64,000 nucleotides of DNA, taken from contig AP025763.1 in the NCBI GenBank assembly GCA_027943745.1, positions 3,410,001 to 3,474,000 of the forward strand. The letters are read 5' to 3'. This document shows, piece after piece, positions 55,784 to 64,000 of this stretch. The DNA is from Neptuniibacter victor. GTDB taxonomy: Bacteria > Pseudomonadota > Gammaproteobacteria > Pseudomonadales > Balneatricaceae. The notes beneath the pieces were generated by a model, which was not told the origin of the DNA, searched no databases, and saw only the letters and a list, made by a program, of their open reading frames with translations. Position 1 is the first letter of the stretch. The number at the start of each line of letters is the position of its first letter. The translations under genes and the position numbers were made by a program.

Positions 55784-57865
55784 ATGACTGGTAAATCAAC
55801 ACACTGGCTGATAGATGTACTCCGTAATTTTAAACCTGAATTGGCGCTGCCGGATGACTATAATTTATCTATAGATACCAGAGAGGCCTGGCGTCAGCTG
55901 CAAGAAAATCTAAAATTACCCTCTGGTGCAATTACAGAAGCGCTGTCTTTAGCCTACTCTGCAGTCACTATTAATCTTCAAGAGTTTAAGCCTTCTAAAC
56001 AAAATCCATTTAGTGAAAGTATTTGTCGTGAGTTGGGCATTCTTCCCTTTGACTTAACCTCCAACGGACCAGTTATTGCGGTCTATGATCCTAGGCTGGT
56101 GCCAGAGCATCGAGACAAAATACGCTTTATTTTAGGGAGAGAGTTTAAGCTGGCTATATTGTCGCCCGATGATATCGACATGGGGCTTACCCGACTGTTT
56201 TCATCTAATGTTCATGATAGTCGGGCGATTGATCTGGAATCCGCGTTGGTCGGAGAAAGTGAAACTGTACAGCTGGCGAAGGCTATCCTTCGTTCTGCCA
56301 TCGATAAAAGAGCCTCGGACATACATATCCACCCAATGGTGGGCGGTGCCGCGATTAGATTTAGGATTGATGGTGTTTTAGAGCGAATTGCAACGTTCCC
56401 TAAGCAAAAACTCGATAGTTTGGCCCGTTTTTTCACAGTGAACGCAGATCTGGATCTGAATCCGTTGATTGCGCAAGATGGCCGGATGCAATTAATTTAC
56501 GGCCAGCGTGAAATTGACGTTAGATTGTCTTTATTACCGGTATTGGATGGTATGAGGATAGTGTGCCGTCTTCTTGAACAAGGCAAACAGTTTTCTCTAA
56601 CCAATAGCGGCTTTTCGCCTTCAGATTACCATGCGTTAAAGCGTCTCGTGTCCTATGGATCAGGAATTGTACTACTCACAGGCCCAACCGGTTCAGGAAA
56701 AACGTCAACGCTTTATGCGCTCTTGTCTGAGCTAAATAGTGTTGATGTGAATATTATGACTATAGAAAACCCTGTGGAATACGTCTTGCCGGGTATTTCT
56801 CAGGTGCAGATTAATGATGCTCAAGGTCGTTCTTTTGGAGATACTTTACGATCCATACTTAGACAAGATCCTGACATAGTACTGGTTGGTGAAATACGTG
56901 ATGGTGAAACCGCTAAGGTTGCCGCTCAAGCAGCTTTGACAGGGCATCTGGTGCTATCAACGCTACATACCAACGATGTAGTGGCAGCGCTGCCCAGATT
57001 GCTGGACCTTGGGGTAGATCTATCTGTGTTAGCAGATGCGTTAATTGGAGTTGTGTCACAGCGCTTGGTGAGAAAATTATGTCCATCTTGCAAAACAGCT
57101 GTCACTGAGCCGCTTCAGCCAGAGGAAGATGAGTATAAGCGAATCACTGGTGAATTACCTGGGCACCGTTCATTAGGGTGTGAGGCGTGCCATTTCACCG
57201 GTTTCATTGGTCGTTTGCCGGTCACAGAAATTATGGAAATATCACCGGGCATGAGAACCGCAATGCTGAGTGGTACAAGTAATATTAAAGCTTTGCTAGA
57301 AGCGGACAAAGAGCTAAAAACACATATGGCAGCTAGTGCGGGTCAATGGATAGTATCCGGTGAAACCACAGTTCAAGAATTAAGTCGTGAGTTAGGCTCT
57401 CGCTTCTGGCGAGAGCTTGCAGCCATTAACAATGCAGAGTTAAACATACGACTTGAAGGCAGTGCTAGGTCGAATAACCATTCGCAAGATCGGCTTAAGG
57501 TTTTATTGATATCGGATCGAACAGTATTGCAATCAGCACTTATTGATAACGCACCATACGGAATGATTTGTGCCGATAACGAACAGCAAGCTTCCGATAT
57601 TTTGAAAAAAGACACTTCAATTATTGCTATTTTGATTGATGCTACTCTGATGCGTTCCACTCCTGCCGAATGGCTTGGTGGGCTTAGGAAAGAGTTAGCT
57701 TGGTCGGGAATTCCCGTGTTGTTTTTACTTCCGCCAGAGGCGTATGAAACAAAAGGTCTGTTACAGTCATTCGATGCGCAGGCGGTGGAATATAAAGAAG
57801 GTATTACAGATGCCGTTGAAATTATTCATAAACTACAAAAACTTCTGACCAAGGGAGCGTTATAA
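55784..57865 (+). CDS. PilB/GspE-type secretion ATPase with receiver-like C-terminus
   Basis: 693-residue assembly ATPase of type II secretion or type IV pili. N-terminal MshEN-like region (about 40-140), then the motor: ASDIHIHP, Walker A GPTGSGKT (300-307), Asp box, Walker B DIVLVGEIRD (364-373), His box TGHLVLSTLHTND, and zinc-binding CPSC/CEAC pairs (433/436, 466/469). After about residue 570 comes an extra domain (RLKVLLISD, later IIAILIDATLM and GIPVLFLLPP) that looks like a response-regulator receiver fold; such a tail is unusual. AAGAGG precedes the ATG. The pilin-like gene follows after 1 base. No PilC/GspF platform gene is nearby. Confidence 0.88.
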   Translation: MTGKSTHWLIDVLRNFKPELALPDDYNLSIDTREAWRQLQENLKLPSGAITEALSLAYSAVTINLQEFKPSKQNPFSESICRELGILPFDLTSNGPVIAVYDPRLVPEHRDKIRFILGREFKLAILSPDDIDMGLTRLFSSNVHDSRAIDLESALVGESETVQLAKAILRSAIDKRASDIHIHPMVGGAAIRFRIDGVLERIATFPKQKLDSLARFFTVNADLDLNPLIAQDGRMQLIYGQREIDVRLSLLPVLDGMRIVCRLLEQGKQFSLTNSGFSPSDYHALKRLVSYGSGIVLLTGPTGSGKTSTLYALLSELNSVDVNIMTIENPVEYVLPGISQVQINDAQGRSFGDTLRSILRQDPDIVLVGEIRDGETAKVAAQAALTGHLVLSTLHTNDVVAALPRLLDLGVDLSVLADALIGVVSQRLVRKLCPSCKTAVTEPLQPEEDEYKRITGELPGHRSLGCEACHFTGFIGRLPVTEIMEISPGMRTAMLSGTSNIKALLEADKELKTHMAASAGQWIVSGETTVQELSRELGSRFWRELAAINNAELNIRLEGSARSNNHSQDRLKVLLISDRTVLQSALIDNAPYGMICADNEQQASDILKKDTSIIAILIDATLMRSTPAEWLGGLRKELAWSGIPVLFLLPPEAYETKGLLQSFDAQAVEYKEGITDAVEIIHKLQKLLTKGAL

Positions 57866-57866
57866 C

Positions 57867-59312
57867 TTGAGCGATATAGCCTTTCGAAAAAAACTCAACC
57901 GAGGTTTTACCCTCCTTGAAATACTCATTGCATTGGTGGTTATCGGAATACTTGCAGCAATAGCGATTCCCACATATCAAGACTATGTGACGCGATCTAG
58001 GGTTGCAGAAGCCGTGACGTTTGCCGATGCTGAAAGAATTAAGGTCATACTGAAGCGTATGGATGCCTCAGGTAATTCACCTACCGCGTTTTCAGAACCG
58101 AAGGTGGATATGACTTCACTGCAGTGGGTGCCCTTAGTACAGAGTAATCCAGTAGGTGATACGGTTATCGGTTATATTCTTACAACAATGGATTTGCCGG
58201 GACTTGGGTTGCGAGATACCTTCGCCCTAGAGTATTTATATAATGGCTCTTGGCGGTGTGTTAATGCGGCGGATGCGAAAGATCGCAGTTCTGTGTCTGC
58301 TAATAAAGCGCTTGAGGATAAATACCTCCCTGTAAGTTGCCATGCTGGAGCGAGCTTAATGACGCAACACCCACACGCGCCCCAGGGCTGTCCGCCCGGT
58401 ACTCAGAAGGCGCAAGTGGCAGATGCTAATGGCAAAGTGCAGCAAGTCTGCCAGCGACCTAAGACTCAGGCACAAACATCTGTTCAGCCGCTAGTACCAA
58501 CTGCGAACAAAGCTCCCAGTGGACCCGCGCCAATTACCAAATGTCCAGGTACTTTAAAACTAGGCTCAGATGGTAGGTGCCATACACATACATCTGCTCA
58601 CCCGCCAGTACCGACTGCGAACCAAGCGTCCAGTGGGCCCGCGCCAATTACCAAATGTCCAGGCACTTTAAAGCTGGGCTCAGATGGTCGGTGCCATACA
58701 TCGAATGCCCCTTTGCCGTCACAGTGCCCGGTGGGTCAAGACTGTGGGCATCATGATCCTAAATGCCCAGTGGGGCATGAATATATAGGACAAACCTCGG
58801 TGGCTGTGCGCGATCATCACAACCCTTTTGGAAGCACGAATAATTATGCAACTAAGACTACGATTGTTCAGGCTCAGTGCGTGGCAAAATGTAAAGACGG
58901 TTTTGTTTTTAACCCCAATGAGCCTTCAAAGTGCGCAATAGCCCCCTCAACAAATAATCATACTTGTCGAGGCCCTAAATTTATTTGTGAGCGAAGCCAT
59001 GTTACTACGGGGGCAGGGTGTACAGTTGATGCTCCTTATGCTGCCAATTTCATTGAGAATTTAAAAGATGGTTCTCGTTATGTGACAAGGGGCTGTATTA
59101 CACAGCAAGAGGCATTTGAAGCTGACAAGTACAATAAAAACCATAATGAATGTAAGAATTATAATGTCGTAGTACTACAAGATGCTCACTTTAAATGTAC
59201 TTTTCCTTGCTATGGAGATGCCTGTAATCTTGAGTCGGTACCTGATCACCCTGCGACTTGGTCTAGTGGAAAATCTGCAACCGATTTGCCTGATCAGTTT
59301 GATAAGCCGTAG
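57867..59312 (+). CDS. Large cysteine-rich type IV pilin-like protein
   Basis: 481 residues from a TTG start, preceded by AAGGGAG. The prepilin site is RG|FTLLEILIALVVIGILAAIAIPTYQDYVTR-like: Gly at -1, Phe at +1, Glu at +5, then the hydrophobic helix. After a usual pilin head (to about 165) it carries a long Cys- and Pro-rich extension with two nearly identical 38-residue repeats and many paired cysteines. Ordinary pilins have 130-180 residues, so this may be a tip or adhesive minor pilin. Co-directional with the ATPase gene, which ends 1 base earlier. Part of the tRNA-Leu island. Confidence 0.8.
   Translation: MSDIAFRKKLNRGFTLLEILIALVVIGILAAIAIPTYQDYVTRSRVAEAVTFADAERIKVILKRMDASGNSPTAFSEPKVDMTSLQWVPLVQSNPVGDTVIGYILTTMDLPGLGLRDTFALEYLYNGSWRCVNAADAKDRSSVSANKALEDKYLPVSCHAGASLMTQHPHAPQGCPPGTQKAQVADANGKVQQVCQRPKTQAQTSVQPLVPTANKAPSGPAPITKCPGTLKLGSDGRCHTHTSAHPPVPTANQASSGPAPITKCPGTLKLGSDGRCHTSNAPLPSQCPVGQDCGHHDPKCPVGHEYIGQTSVAVRDHHNPFGSTNNYATKTTIVQAQCVAKCKDGFVFNPNEPSKCAIAPSTNNHTCRGPKFICERSHVTTGAGCTVDAPYAANFIENLKDGSRYVTRGCITQQEAFEADKYNKNHNECKNYNVVVLQDAHFKCTFPCYGDACNLESVPDHPATWSSGKSATDLPDQFDKP
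58477..58704 (+). repeat. Two tandem 114-bp repeats in the pilin-like gene
   Basis: Units 58477-58590 and 58591-58704 encode 38 residues each, sharing PITKCPGTLKLGSDGRCHT; differences are scattered single bases. Period is a multiple of three, so the frame is kept. Confidence 0.9.
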
Positions 59313-59329
59313 CGAAGGGATATTGCAGC

Positions 59330-60115
59330 ATGTCTGATAAAGGGGATAAAAAGTCATCCAGTAATACAGATCTTCCAAGTCTAGATGATGTTTTAAAAGG
59401 CGTGGGCGATGCTAATAAAAGCAACCTTAACGGTCAGAACCAAGGCTTTCAGAAAAGAACTCAAACAAAGCCTGAAAGTCTTGATGACCTGCTGAAAAAA
59501 GGCAATAACACAAAGCTTCAAGCTTCAAAAACAAAAAGGACTAGCGAAGTAAGGACTTCAGGTTTAGCTGATATCGGGGAGTTAGTAAACGCACGGCCTG
59601 AAGAGGCTTCTGCTTCATCTCAAAAAGCTACGTCAGCAAATAAATCTGAAACGTCGCTTAACCAAATAATTGGCTCACTTCAGTCTGAAGATAAAATATC
59701 ACAGGAAAAAGAGAACCTTGATGTTCGAGGGTATAATAAAAGCCAAGTTTTAAGCTTGGCTTTTATTGGGTTGCTGGTGGCTATTGTTATTGGTGTTTTC
59801 ATGAGCCAGCATAATCAGCAATCGCTACCAGAGTCTGTCGTTGTTCAACAACTGAAGAGCATTGTCGACGGAATAGAAAAATATCATCAGGAAAATGATA
59901 GAACCCCTGACAAGCTGTCCGACCTGCCAGAGTTTCCCATAGGTGCAGTCGAGTGGCCGGTTGATCAATATGAATTGCAGTTAGAGACAAGTGCGTTAGA
60001 GTTTTTCTATTTTGAGGATGCTAAGGGGTATATTGTCATATCGCGGTATGAGGATGAAGCGTGGATATATACTGATTCAGGCAATCCTAAAATAAAAAGG
60101 GTTCCTATACGATAA
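59330..60115 (+). CDS. Single-pass membrane protein with pseudopilin-like periplasmic part
   Basis: 261 residues, not matched to a named family. A charged, disordered cytoplasmic region (about 1-135) with two similar motifs (LPSLDDVLKGV and PESLDDLLKKG) precedes one membrane helix (about 138-158). The outer part (VVVQQLKSIVDGIEKYHQEN, then TPDKLSDL) resembles the post-helix region of pseudopilins, but there is no prepilin cleavage site. It follows the pilin-like gene by 17 bases and is probably co-transcribed. A role in anchoring or assembling the pilin is a guess. Confidence 0.65.
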   Translation: MSDKGDKKSSSNTDLPSLDDVLKGVGDANKSNLNGQNQGFQKRTQTKPESLDDLLKKGNNTKLQASKTKRTSEVRTSGLADIGELVNARPEEASASSQKATSANKSETSLNQIIGSLQSEDKISQEKENLDVRGYNKSQVLSLAFIGLLVAIVIGVFMSQHNQQSLPESVVVQQLKSIVDGIEKYHQENDRTPDKLSDLPEFPIGAVEWPVDQYELQLETSALEFFYFEDAKGYIVISRYEDEAWIYTDSGNPKIKRVPIR

Positions 60116-60184
60116 GAAACTCCAATGGTTGGGTAGACAGTTCGGAGCAAATCCAAGATAGCCTCGACCAATAGTTGAGAATAA

Positions 60185-60634
60185 ATGAGAGCAGATAATA
60201 AAAAGGCGCTGTATAGAAAAGTGAATACCACTGCTCGTGGGGCACCGCACCATCATGGCAATGATTATAAAAACTCTCGAAGTAAAATGTCGGCTATTGG
60301 TATGCGCAAAGGTGTTCAACGTGGATTAGATTACACTCCTCTGTTTAGATTTTTACTATCAAAGGTAGGTGGTAATTGGAGCGACATACACAGTGAAGCT
60401 GTTTCTCGATTAGATACGCAGGACCCTATCTTCTTCATAGTATCAATGGACTATGACTCAGCAGAAGAAGCTGTGCGTGTGGGTGAAAGCTCATATTTTA
60501 GTGGTTTATTTATTGATGATGCAGGAATTCTTCGTGTCGTTAATCCTGAGCTGGATGAAAATTCCTTAGAGCCACAATGTAAGTGTTGCACACATACCTT
60601 TAACGGGATTGTTTTTACTCGCAAACTGGATTGA
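60185..60634 (+). CDS. Hypothetical protein
   Basis: 149 residues, no recognised family. Basic N-terminus with a histidine cluster (RGAPHHHGND), a central segment FRFLLSKVGGNWSDIHSEAV, and a cysteine cluster CKCCTHTFNG near the end that could bind a metal. No signal peptide or membrane segment. It lies 69 bases after the pseudopilin-like gene in the same direction. Confidence 0.5.
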   Translation: MRADNKKALYRKVNTTARGAPHHHGNDYKNSRSKMSAIGMRKGVQRGLDYTPLFRFLLSKVGGNWSDIHSEAVSRLDTQDPIFFIVSMDYDSAEEAVRVGESSYFSGLFIDDAGILRVVNPELDENSLEPQCKCCTHTFNGIVFTRKLD

Positions 60635-60673
60635 TAGTCATTGATGCCGGCATTAATCTTTACAGAGGCTGTT

Positions 60674-60945
60674 ATGTCAAATCTAATACTCATATGTGTT
60701 TCTATAGTGGCTATTTGTGTTGGTGAATCCGTTAAGGCATCACCAACATGCACGACTTTATCCCTTGTCACAAAATAGCCGTTATTATCTTAGTTAAATG
60801 TTTGCAAGATGGCGAGAATAGCTGTTGGTCAGATTCCAAATTTCACTATGAATCTTGTCGTCAAAGTGTGATTCAGAATTACCTACCTGATACTGAACGA
60901 ATTAGAGCTGCGCAAAAACTAAGAGAGGCAAGAGAAGTACAGTAG
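60674..60945 (+). pseudogene. Small secreted-protein gene, possibly split by a frameshift
   Basis: Frame one (60674-60778) gives 34 residues starting with a signal-peptide-like MSNLILICVSIVAICVGES and ends KASPTCTTLSLVTK. Frame two (60748-60945) gives 65 residues with several cysteines (CHKIAVIILVKCLQDGENSC). They overlap by 31 bases in different frames, so one insertion or deletion would join a signal peptide to a cysteine-rich mature part. They could also be two tiny genes. Confidence 0.35.
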
Positions 60946-61257
60946 CGCTGAGTTGTGACGTTATAAATTGACAGTTTTAAAGTGCACTATGGCTTGTGTA
61001 CTAAGAAAAACAATACTGGTAACCACCCTTAGAAGAGGCATCCTAAACAATTCATATCGAGATGCTGTATAAAGTGATCTTTCCATATTCCTTTACCTCA
61101 ACTATTATAAAATCTATCCAAACTTCCACATAACGAATATTATCAGGCTGGTTAGAGTCAAAGTGATATTTTTTATCAACGACAATACTAACTTGGTAAT
61201 CATTTTTCTAAATAGTGCCTATCAATTATCACAATTAATCCAAATCCAACTTTTGAG
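60946..61257. other. Intergenic region (312 bases)
   Basis: AT-rich, no open frame of note. Probably holds the promoter of the LapG-like gene; nothing else recognised. Confidence 0.5.
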
Positions 61258-61266
61258 GTGGCCGCA

Positions 61267-61995
61267 GTGAAATCAAACAAACGATTCTACCGCACATCTA
61301 CGCTACTCACTTGTCTATTTCTGGCTGCCTTGCTACAAGCATCTTCCCTCTTAGCCTTCACTCACGTGAACTGGTCGGCAGACATGTATCAGCTTGTCAG
61401 CAGTGAATATGGCCGTGATGTGGAGCGGCGAATGCGGCAGTGGCATGACTTAATCGATAAGAATGGGCACGAAAGCTGGTATCAAGACTTGAAGGCCGTA
61501 AACGATTTTTTTAATCAGGTCAGATGGACGTCTGACAGTTTACACTGGGGTAAAAAAGAGTATTGGCAAACCCCACTCGAAACACTGATCGACTTCAGTG
61601 GCGATTGCGAAGACATCGCCATTGCCAAGTACACCACTTTACGCATAATGGGTTACACAGAATCACAGCTCAACCTAGTCTATTCTCTTGTAGGGAAAAC
61701 ACCTCATATGGTACTCGCGTTTAATAAGGATGGACACACCCACCCCTACGTTCTAGATAGCCTAAACAAGCGCCTGCTAACCAGTGAAAAGCGCTCTGAC
61801 CTTACCACCGTTTTTGAATTCAATAACGATGCTGTTTGGCTCACGGATAAACATTTTAAAAAATACAAACGTGCAAGACCGAAGCACCTTGCATTATTGG
61901 ATGAGCTTAAAGTTCGTCTTGACAACAACCGCCATTTATTAAGATCGCACAACAATGGACAACCCATCGTGCCCTTCGCAAGTCATATGCTATGA
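61267..61995 (+). CDS. LapG-like periplasmic cysteine protease (BTLCP family)
   Basis: A bacterial transglutaminase-like cysteine proteinase. LapG, the known member, cuts giant adhesins such as LapA at a dialanine site and releases them from the cell surface, under control of c-di-GMP through LapD. The 242-residue product has a signal peptide (about 8-30), YGRDVERRMRQWHDLI, VNDFFNQVRW, and the catalytic triad in GDCEDIAIAKY (Cys), HMVLAF (His) and YVLDSLN (Asp). The GTG at 61267 has GAGG 8 bases upstream; a GTG at 61258 would overlap that site. It lies inside the tRNA-Leu island. No lapD gene is visible beside it. Confidence 0.85.
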   Translation: MKSNKRFYRTSTLLTCLFLAALLQASSLLAFTHVNWSADMYQLVSSEYGRDVERRMRQWHDLIDKNGHESWYQDLKAVNDFFNQVRWTSDSLHWGKKEYWQTPLETLIDFSGDCEDIAIAKYTTLRIMGYTESQLNLVYSLVGKTPHMVLAFNKDGHTHPYVLDSLNKRLLTSEKRSDLTTVFEFNNDAVWLTDKHFKKYKRARPKHLALLDELKVRLDNNRHLLRSHNNGQPIVPFASHML

Positions 61996-62711
61996 ACGAC
62001 GACCACATCAATAGAAGCGCGAATATATCTCTGAAAAAGAACATACCAACTCCGGCATTGTGACCTTGTTTCTAGAGATGGGGCTCAAAGCTAATAACAA
62101 CACGGGCTTGGATAGATTCATTTAGGTACCGATTTAGTACGCCGGCTAATAACTTTCACTTACTTCTATTAACATCTAATTACTTTCAATCACCTCTACT
62201 TCCGTTGTAAACTCCCCGTAGTTACTGAGTTTCAGCGAGTAGCAGGCCCCCATACCGGTTGCCATCGGCCTTCTCAAAAAGAGGGCATAAGGGATTCAAA
62301 ATTCCTTGTCCGCAAGGACGTGCCGGTTCGAGTCCGGCCGCTGGTACCATTTAAAATTGCTTCGTTTATACGGGGCTTTTTTATGTCTGAATGAAATATA
62401 TAAACCCTCCCTAAGCTTTAGTTATTACAATCCAAAGAAGCATTTTCATCCTTACATACCAGGATCAAGCCCCTCTTTCAGATTAAGAAATACCACCGCA
62501 ATACCCCGTAAACCGTGCATAGAACGGCCCATTAGCTTGGCGTACAACGTACACACTCCCCTCCTTGAGAATCGGACATATAATTTCCACCTTCTAAAGT
62601 TCGATTACTTAAATTGCATTTTTGAACGATACTGTAATCACCAGTCCTCGTTATCAGAACATACAACGATTCGCTGGATACTCATCTCTCGATGCAACAG
62701 ACATTGGCGTA
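61996..62711. other. Gene-free region containing the right island end (716 bases)
   Basis: Contains a 24-base motif at 62121-62144 similar to 54486-54509 (3 mismatches) and the duplicated tRNA-Leu 3' end. The remainder should hold the promoter of the diguanylate cyclase. An open frame at 62306-62719 starts in the tRNA fragment and does not look coding. Confidence 0.6.
62290..62351 (+). repeat. Right attachment repeat (tRNA-Leu fragment)
   Basis: Copy of tRNA-Leu(CAA) from the anticodon stem to past CCA, matching 54345-54406 with one mismatch. Without the 5' half it cannot make a tRNA. Confidence 0.9.
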
Positions 62712-64000
62712 ATGACTAATTCAAATCCGACAAAAACAGACAAAGAAATCATCGCAGAGCTTCACACTGAAATTGTTAGGCTAATTGATTTTGCTGAACT
62801 TTCTTCTGATTGGTTTTGGGAGCAAGATCGCAATCTTAAATTTATCGCCTTTTCTGGTGCCGGTGTTTCAAGAATTAGTAGGCACCAATCAGACTTCATA
62901 GGGCGTAGGCGCTGGGAGATGCCTATAAGCCCTGCATCATTCAACGACATGCAAGCACACAAAGCTTGTTGTGAACGACGAGAAGAGTTTCGAGACTTTC
63001 AATACTGTATTTTCAACACTCAAGGGGAACTACAGCGCTTTACGATAAGCGGCACGCCAATCTATACCGAAGAGGGTGAGTTCGATGGCTATCGCGGTAC
63101 GGGAACCAATATTACTGACCTATATTTAGCCCGCAAAGCATTTAAAGAAACAGAACAAAGGCTCTCCCAGATCGTAGTGGGTAGCCCTATAGCAAGTTTT
63201 GTTATCGATTCAGAACACATCATTACCCATTGGAACAAAGCATGCGAAGTACTCACGGGCATTCCAGCTTCAAAAGCGATTGGGACAAAAAACTGCTGGC
63301 AAGGTTTCTATGACTCACCTCGCCCTGTCCTTGCTAATTTAGTGCTCAGAGGAGCCCTAAATCAAGATATAGAGAAACATTACGGTAAAAAATTCAGGCC
63401 TTCGGCATTAATTCCAGGCGCTTATGAAGCCGAAGACTTTTTCCCTAATATGCAAGGCGGAAAATGGCTATTCTTCACAGCAGCTCCTCTTGTTGATGAA
63501 CTTGGCCACAAAACGGGCGCAATCGAAACATTACAAGATATTACGCGACAGAAAGAGCAAGAAAAAAAGATTTTGCATCAAGCGCACTTTGACAGTCTTA
63601 CCGACCTACCCAATCGTTTCTTAGCACTTGACCGACTAAACCTTTTAATCGAACAAACTAAGCGTGAACATAAGAAGCTTGCTGTTCTTTTCATCGATTT
63701 GGATGACTTCAAAAAAATAAATGACACGTTAGGGCATGCTTTTGGTGATGAACTTCTCATAGAAGCATCCAACCGACTAAGAAAGACCATCCGGAACAGT
63801 GATACTATCGGACGCCTCGGCGGAGATGAATTCATTGTATTAATCGATGACTTGAACTGCGAGCGAGCTGTTCAACCCATCGCTGAAAACCTGCTGAGTA
63901 GTTTCAGGCAAACATTCAAAGTCCAAAACCGAGAGCTTCTATTAACAGCAAGCATCGGAATTTCAATTTACCCTAATGATGGTACTCAACCCGACGAACT
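62712..64000 (+). CDS. PAS-PAS-GGDEF diguanylate cyclase (cut by window edge)
   Basis: About 429 residues visible from the ATG at 62712 (MTNSNPTKTDKEIIAELHTE). Two PAS domains (about 25-130 with WFWEQDRNLKFIAFSG; about 150-275 with FVIDSEHIITHWNKA and GAIETLQDITRQKEQE) precede a GGDEF domain beginning AHFDSLTDLPNRFLALDRL. The active-site motif is RLGGDEFIVL, and RNSD five residues before it is an intact inhibitory I-site. It should make c-di-GMP. No membrane helix is visible. The frame continues past the window, so an EAL domain may follow. Confidence 0.9.
   Translation, partial: MTNSNPTKTDKEIIAELHTEIVRLIDFAELSSDWFWEQDRNLKFIAFSGAGVSRISRHQSDFIGRRRWEMPISPASFNDMQAHKACCERREEFRDFQYCIFNTQGELQRFTISGTPIYTEEGEFDGYRGTGTNITDLYLARKAFKETEQRLSQIVVGSPIASFVIDSEHIITHWNKACEVLTGIPASKAIGTKNCWQGFYDSPRPVLANLVLRGALNQDIEKHYGKKFRPSALIPGAYEAEDFFPNMQGGKWLFFTAAPLVDELGHKTGAIETLQDITRQKEQEKKILHQAHFDSLTDLPNRFLALDRLNLLIEQTKREHKKLAVLFIDLDDFKKINDTLGHAFGDELLIEASNRLRKTIRNSDTIGRLGGDEFIVLIDDLNCERAVQPIAENLLSSFRQTFKVQNRELLLTASIGISIYPNDGTQPDE

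Noticed and set aside
62306-62719. 137-residue open frame
   Set aside because: Begins within the tRNA-Leu fragment, has unusual composition and no ribosome-binding site; overlaps the start of the PAS-GGDEF gene.

Overview
The window looks like a chromosome segment of a marine gammaproteobacterium, probably of the Oceanospirillales type. This is inferred from the Pseudomonas-like order prfA-hemA / TPR lipoprotein-lolB / tRNA-Gln / prs-rplY-pth-ychF, from the queA-tgt-yajC-secD-secF block, and from a FimX-type protein. No species can be named from the sequence alone.

Layout. 1-8.4 kb is housekeeping: release factor 1 (cut by the window edge) and hemA on the minus strand; a TPR lipoprotein, lolB, prs, rplY, pth and ychF on the plus strand; and four tRNA genes (Gln-CTG, Met-CAT, two identical Gln-TTG). 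The ispE gene usual between lolB and tRNA-Gln in relatives is missing here. 8.6-12.0 kb carries a FimX-like degenerate GGDEF/EAL protein and serB, separated by a bidirectional terminator.

12.1-45.6 kb is the most striking part: an all-minus-strand locus that reads as a dedicated export system for one giant protein. In transcription order it encodes a TolC-type outer-membrane channel, a SapC-family protein, an 8029-residue LEPR-XLL giant protein with RTX, Calx-beta-like and nested beta-type repeats, a GAF-HlyD membrane fusion protein, a PqqD-like/M50 protease/HlyD fusion, a shortened SecA-like ATPase that overlaps the preceding gene, and a small periplasmic adaptor. There is no ABC transporter. 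I propose that the SecA-like motor, the M50-HlyD and GAF-HlyD proteins, the small adaptor and TolC together export the giant protein, and that the LEPR-XLL region is its targeting or processing signal. This is inference from gene content and order.

46-54.2 kb is housekeeping again on the minus strand: rnr, secF, secD, yajC, tgt and queA. 54.3-62.35 kb is a genomic island inserted at tRNA-Leu(CAA). The intact tRNA is on the left and a 62-bp copy of its 3' part, with one mismatch, is on the right. The integrase is reduced to an N-terminal stub fused in frame to a truncated IS5-type transposase; an IS3-type remnant follows. The cargo is a PilB/GspE-like ATPase with an extra receiver-like C-terminus, a large cysteine-rich pilin-like protein, a pseudopilin-like membrane protein, small unknown genes, and a LapG-like periplasmic cysteine protease. 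The window ends inside a PAS-PAS-GGDEF diguanylate cyclase.

A possible regulatory thread is that cyclic-di-GMP proteins (FimX-like, PAS-GGDEF) and a LapG-like protease share the window with a giant surface protein whose N-terminus holds a TAAG (dialanine) sequence like the LapG target in LapA. That link is a hypothesis.
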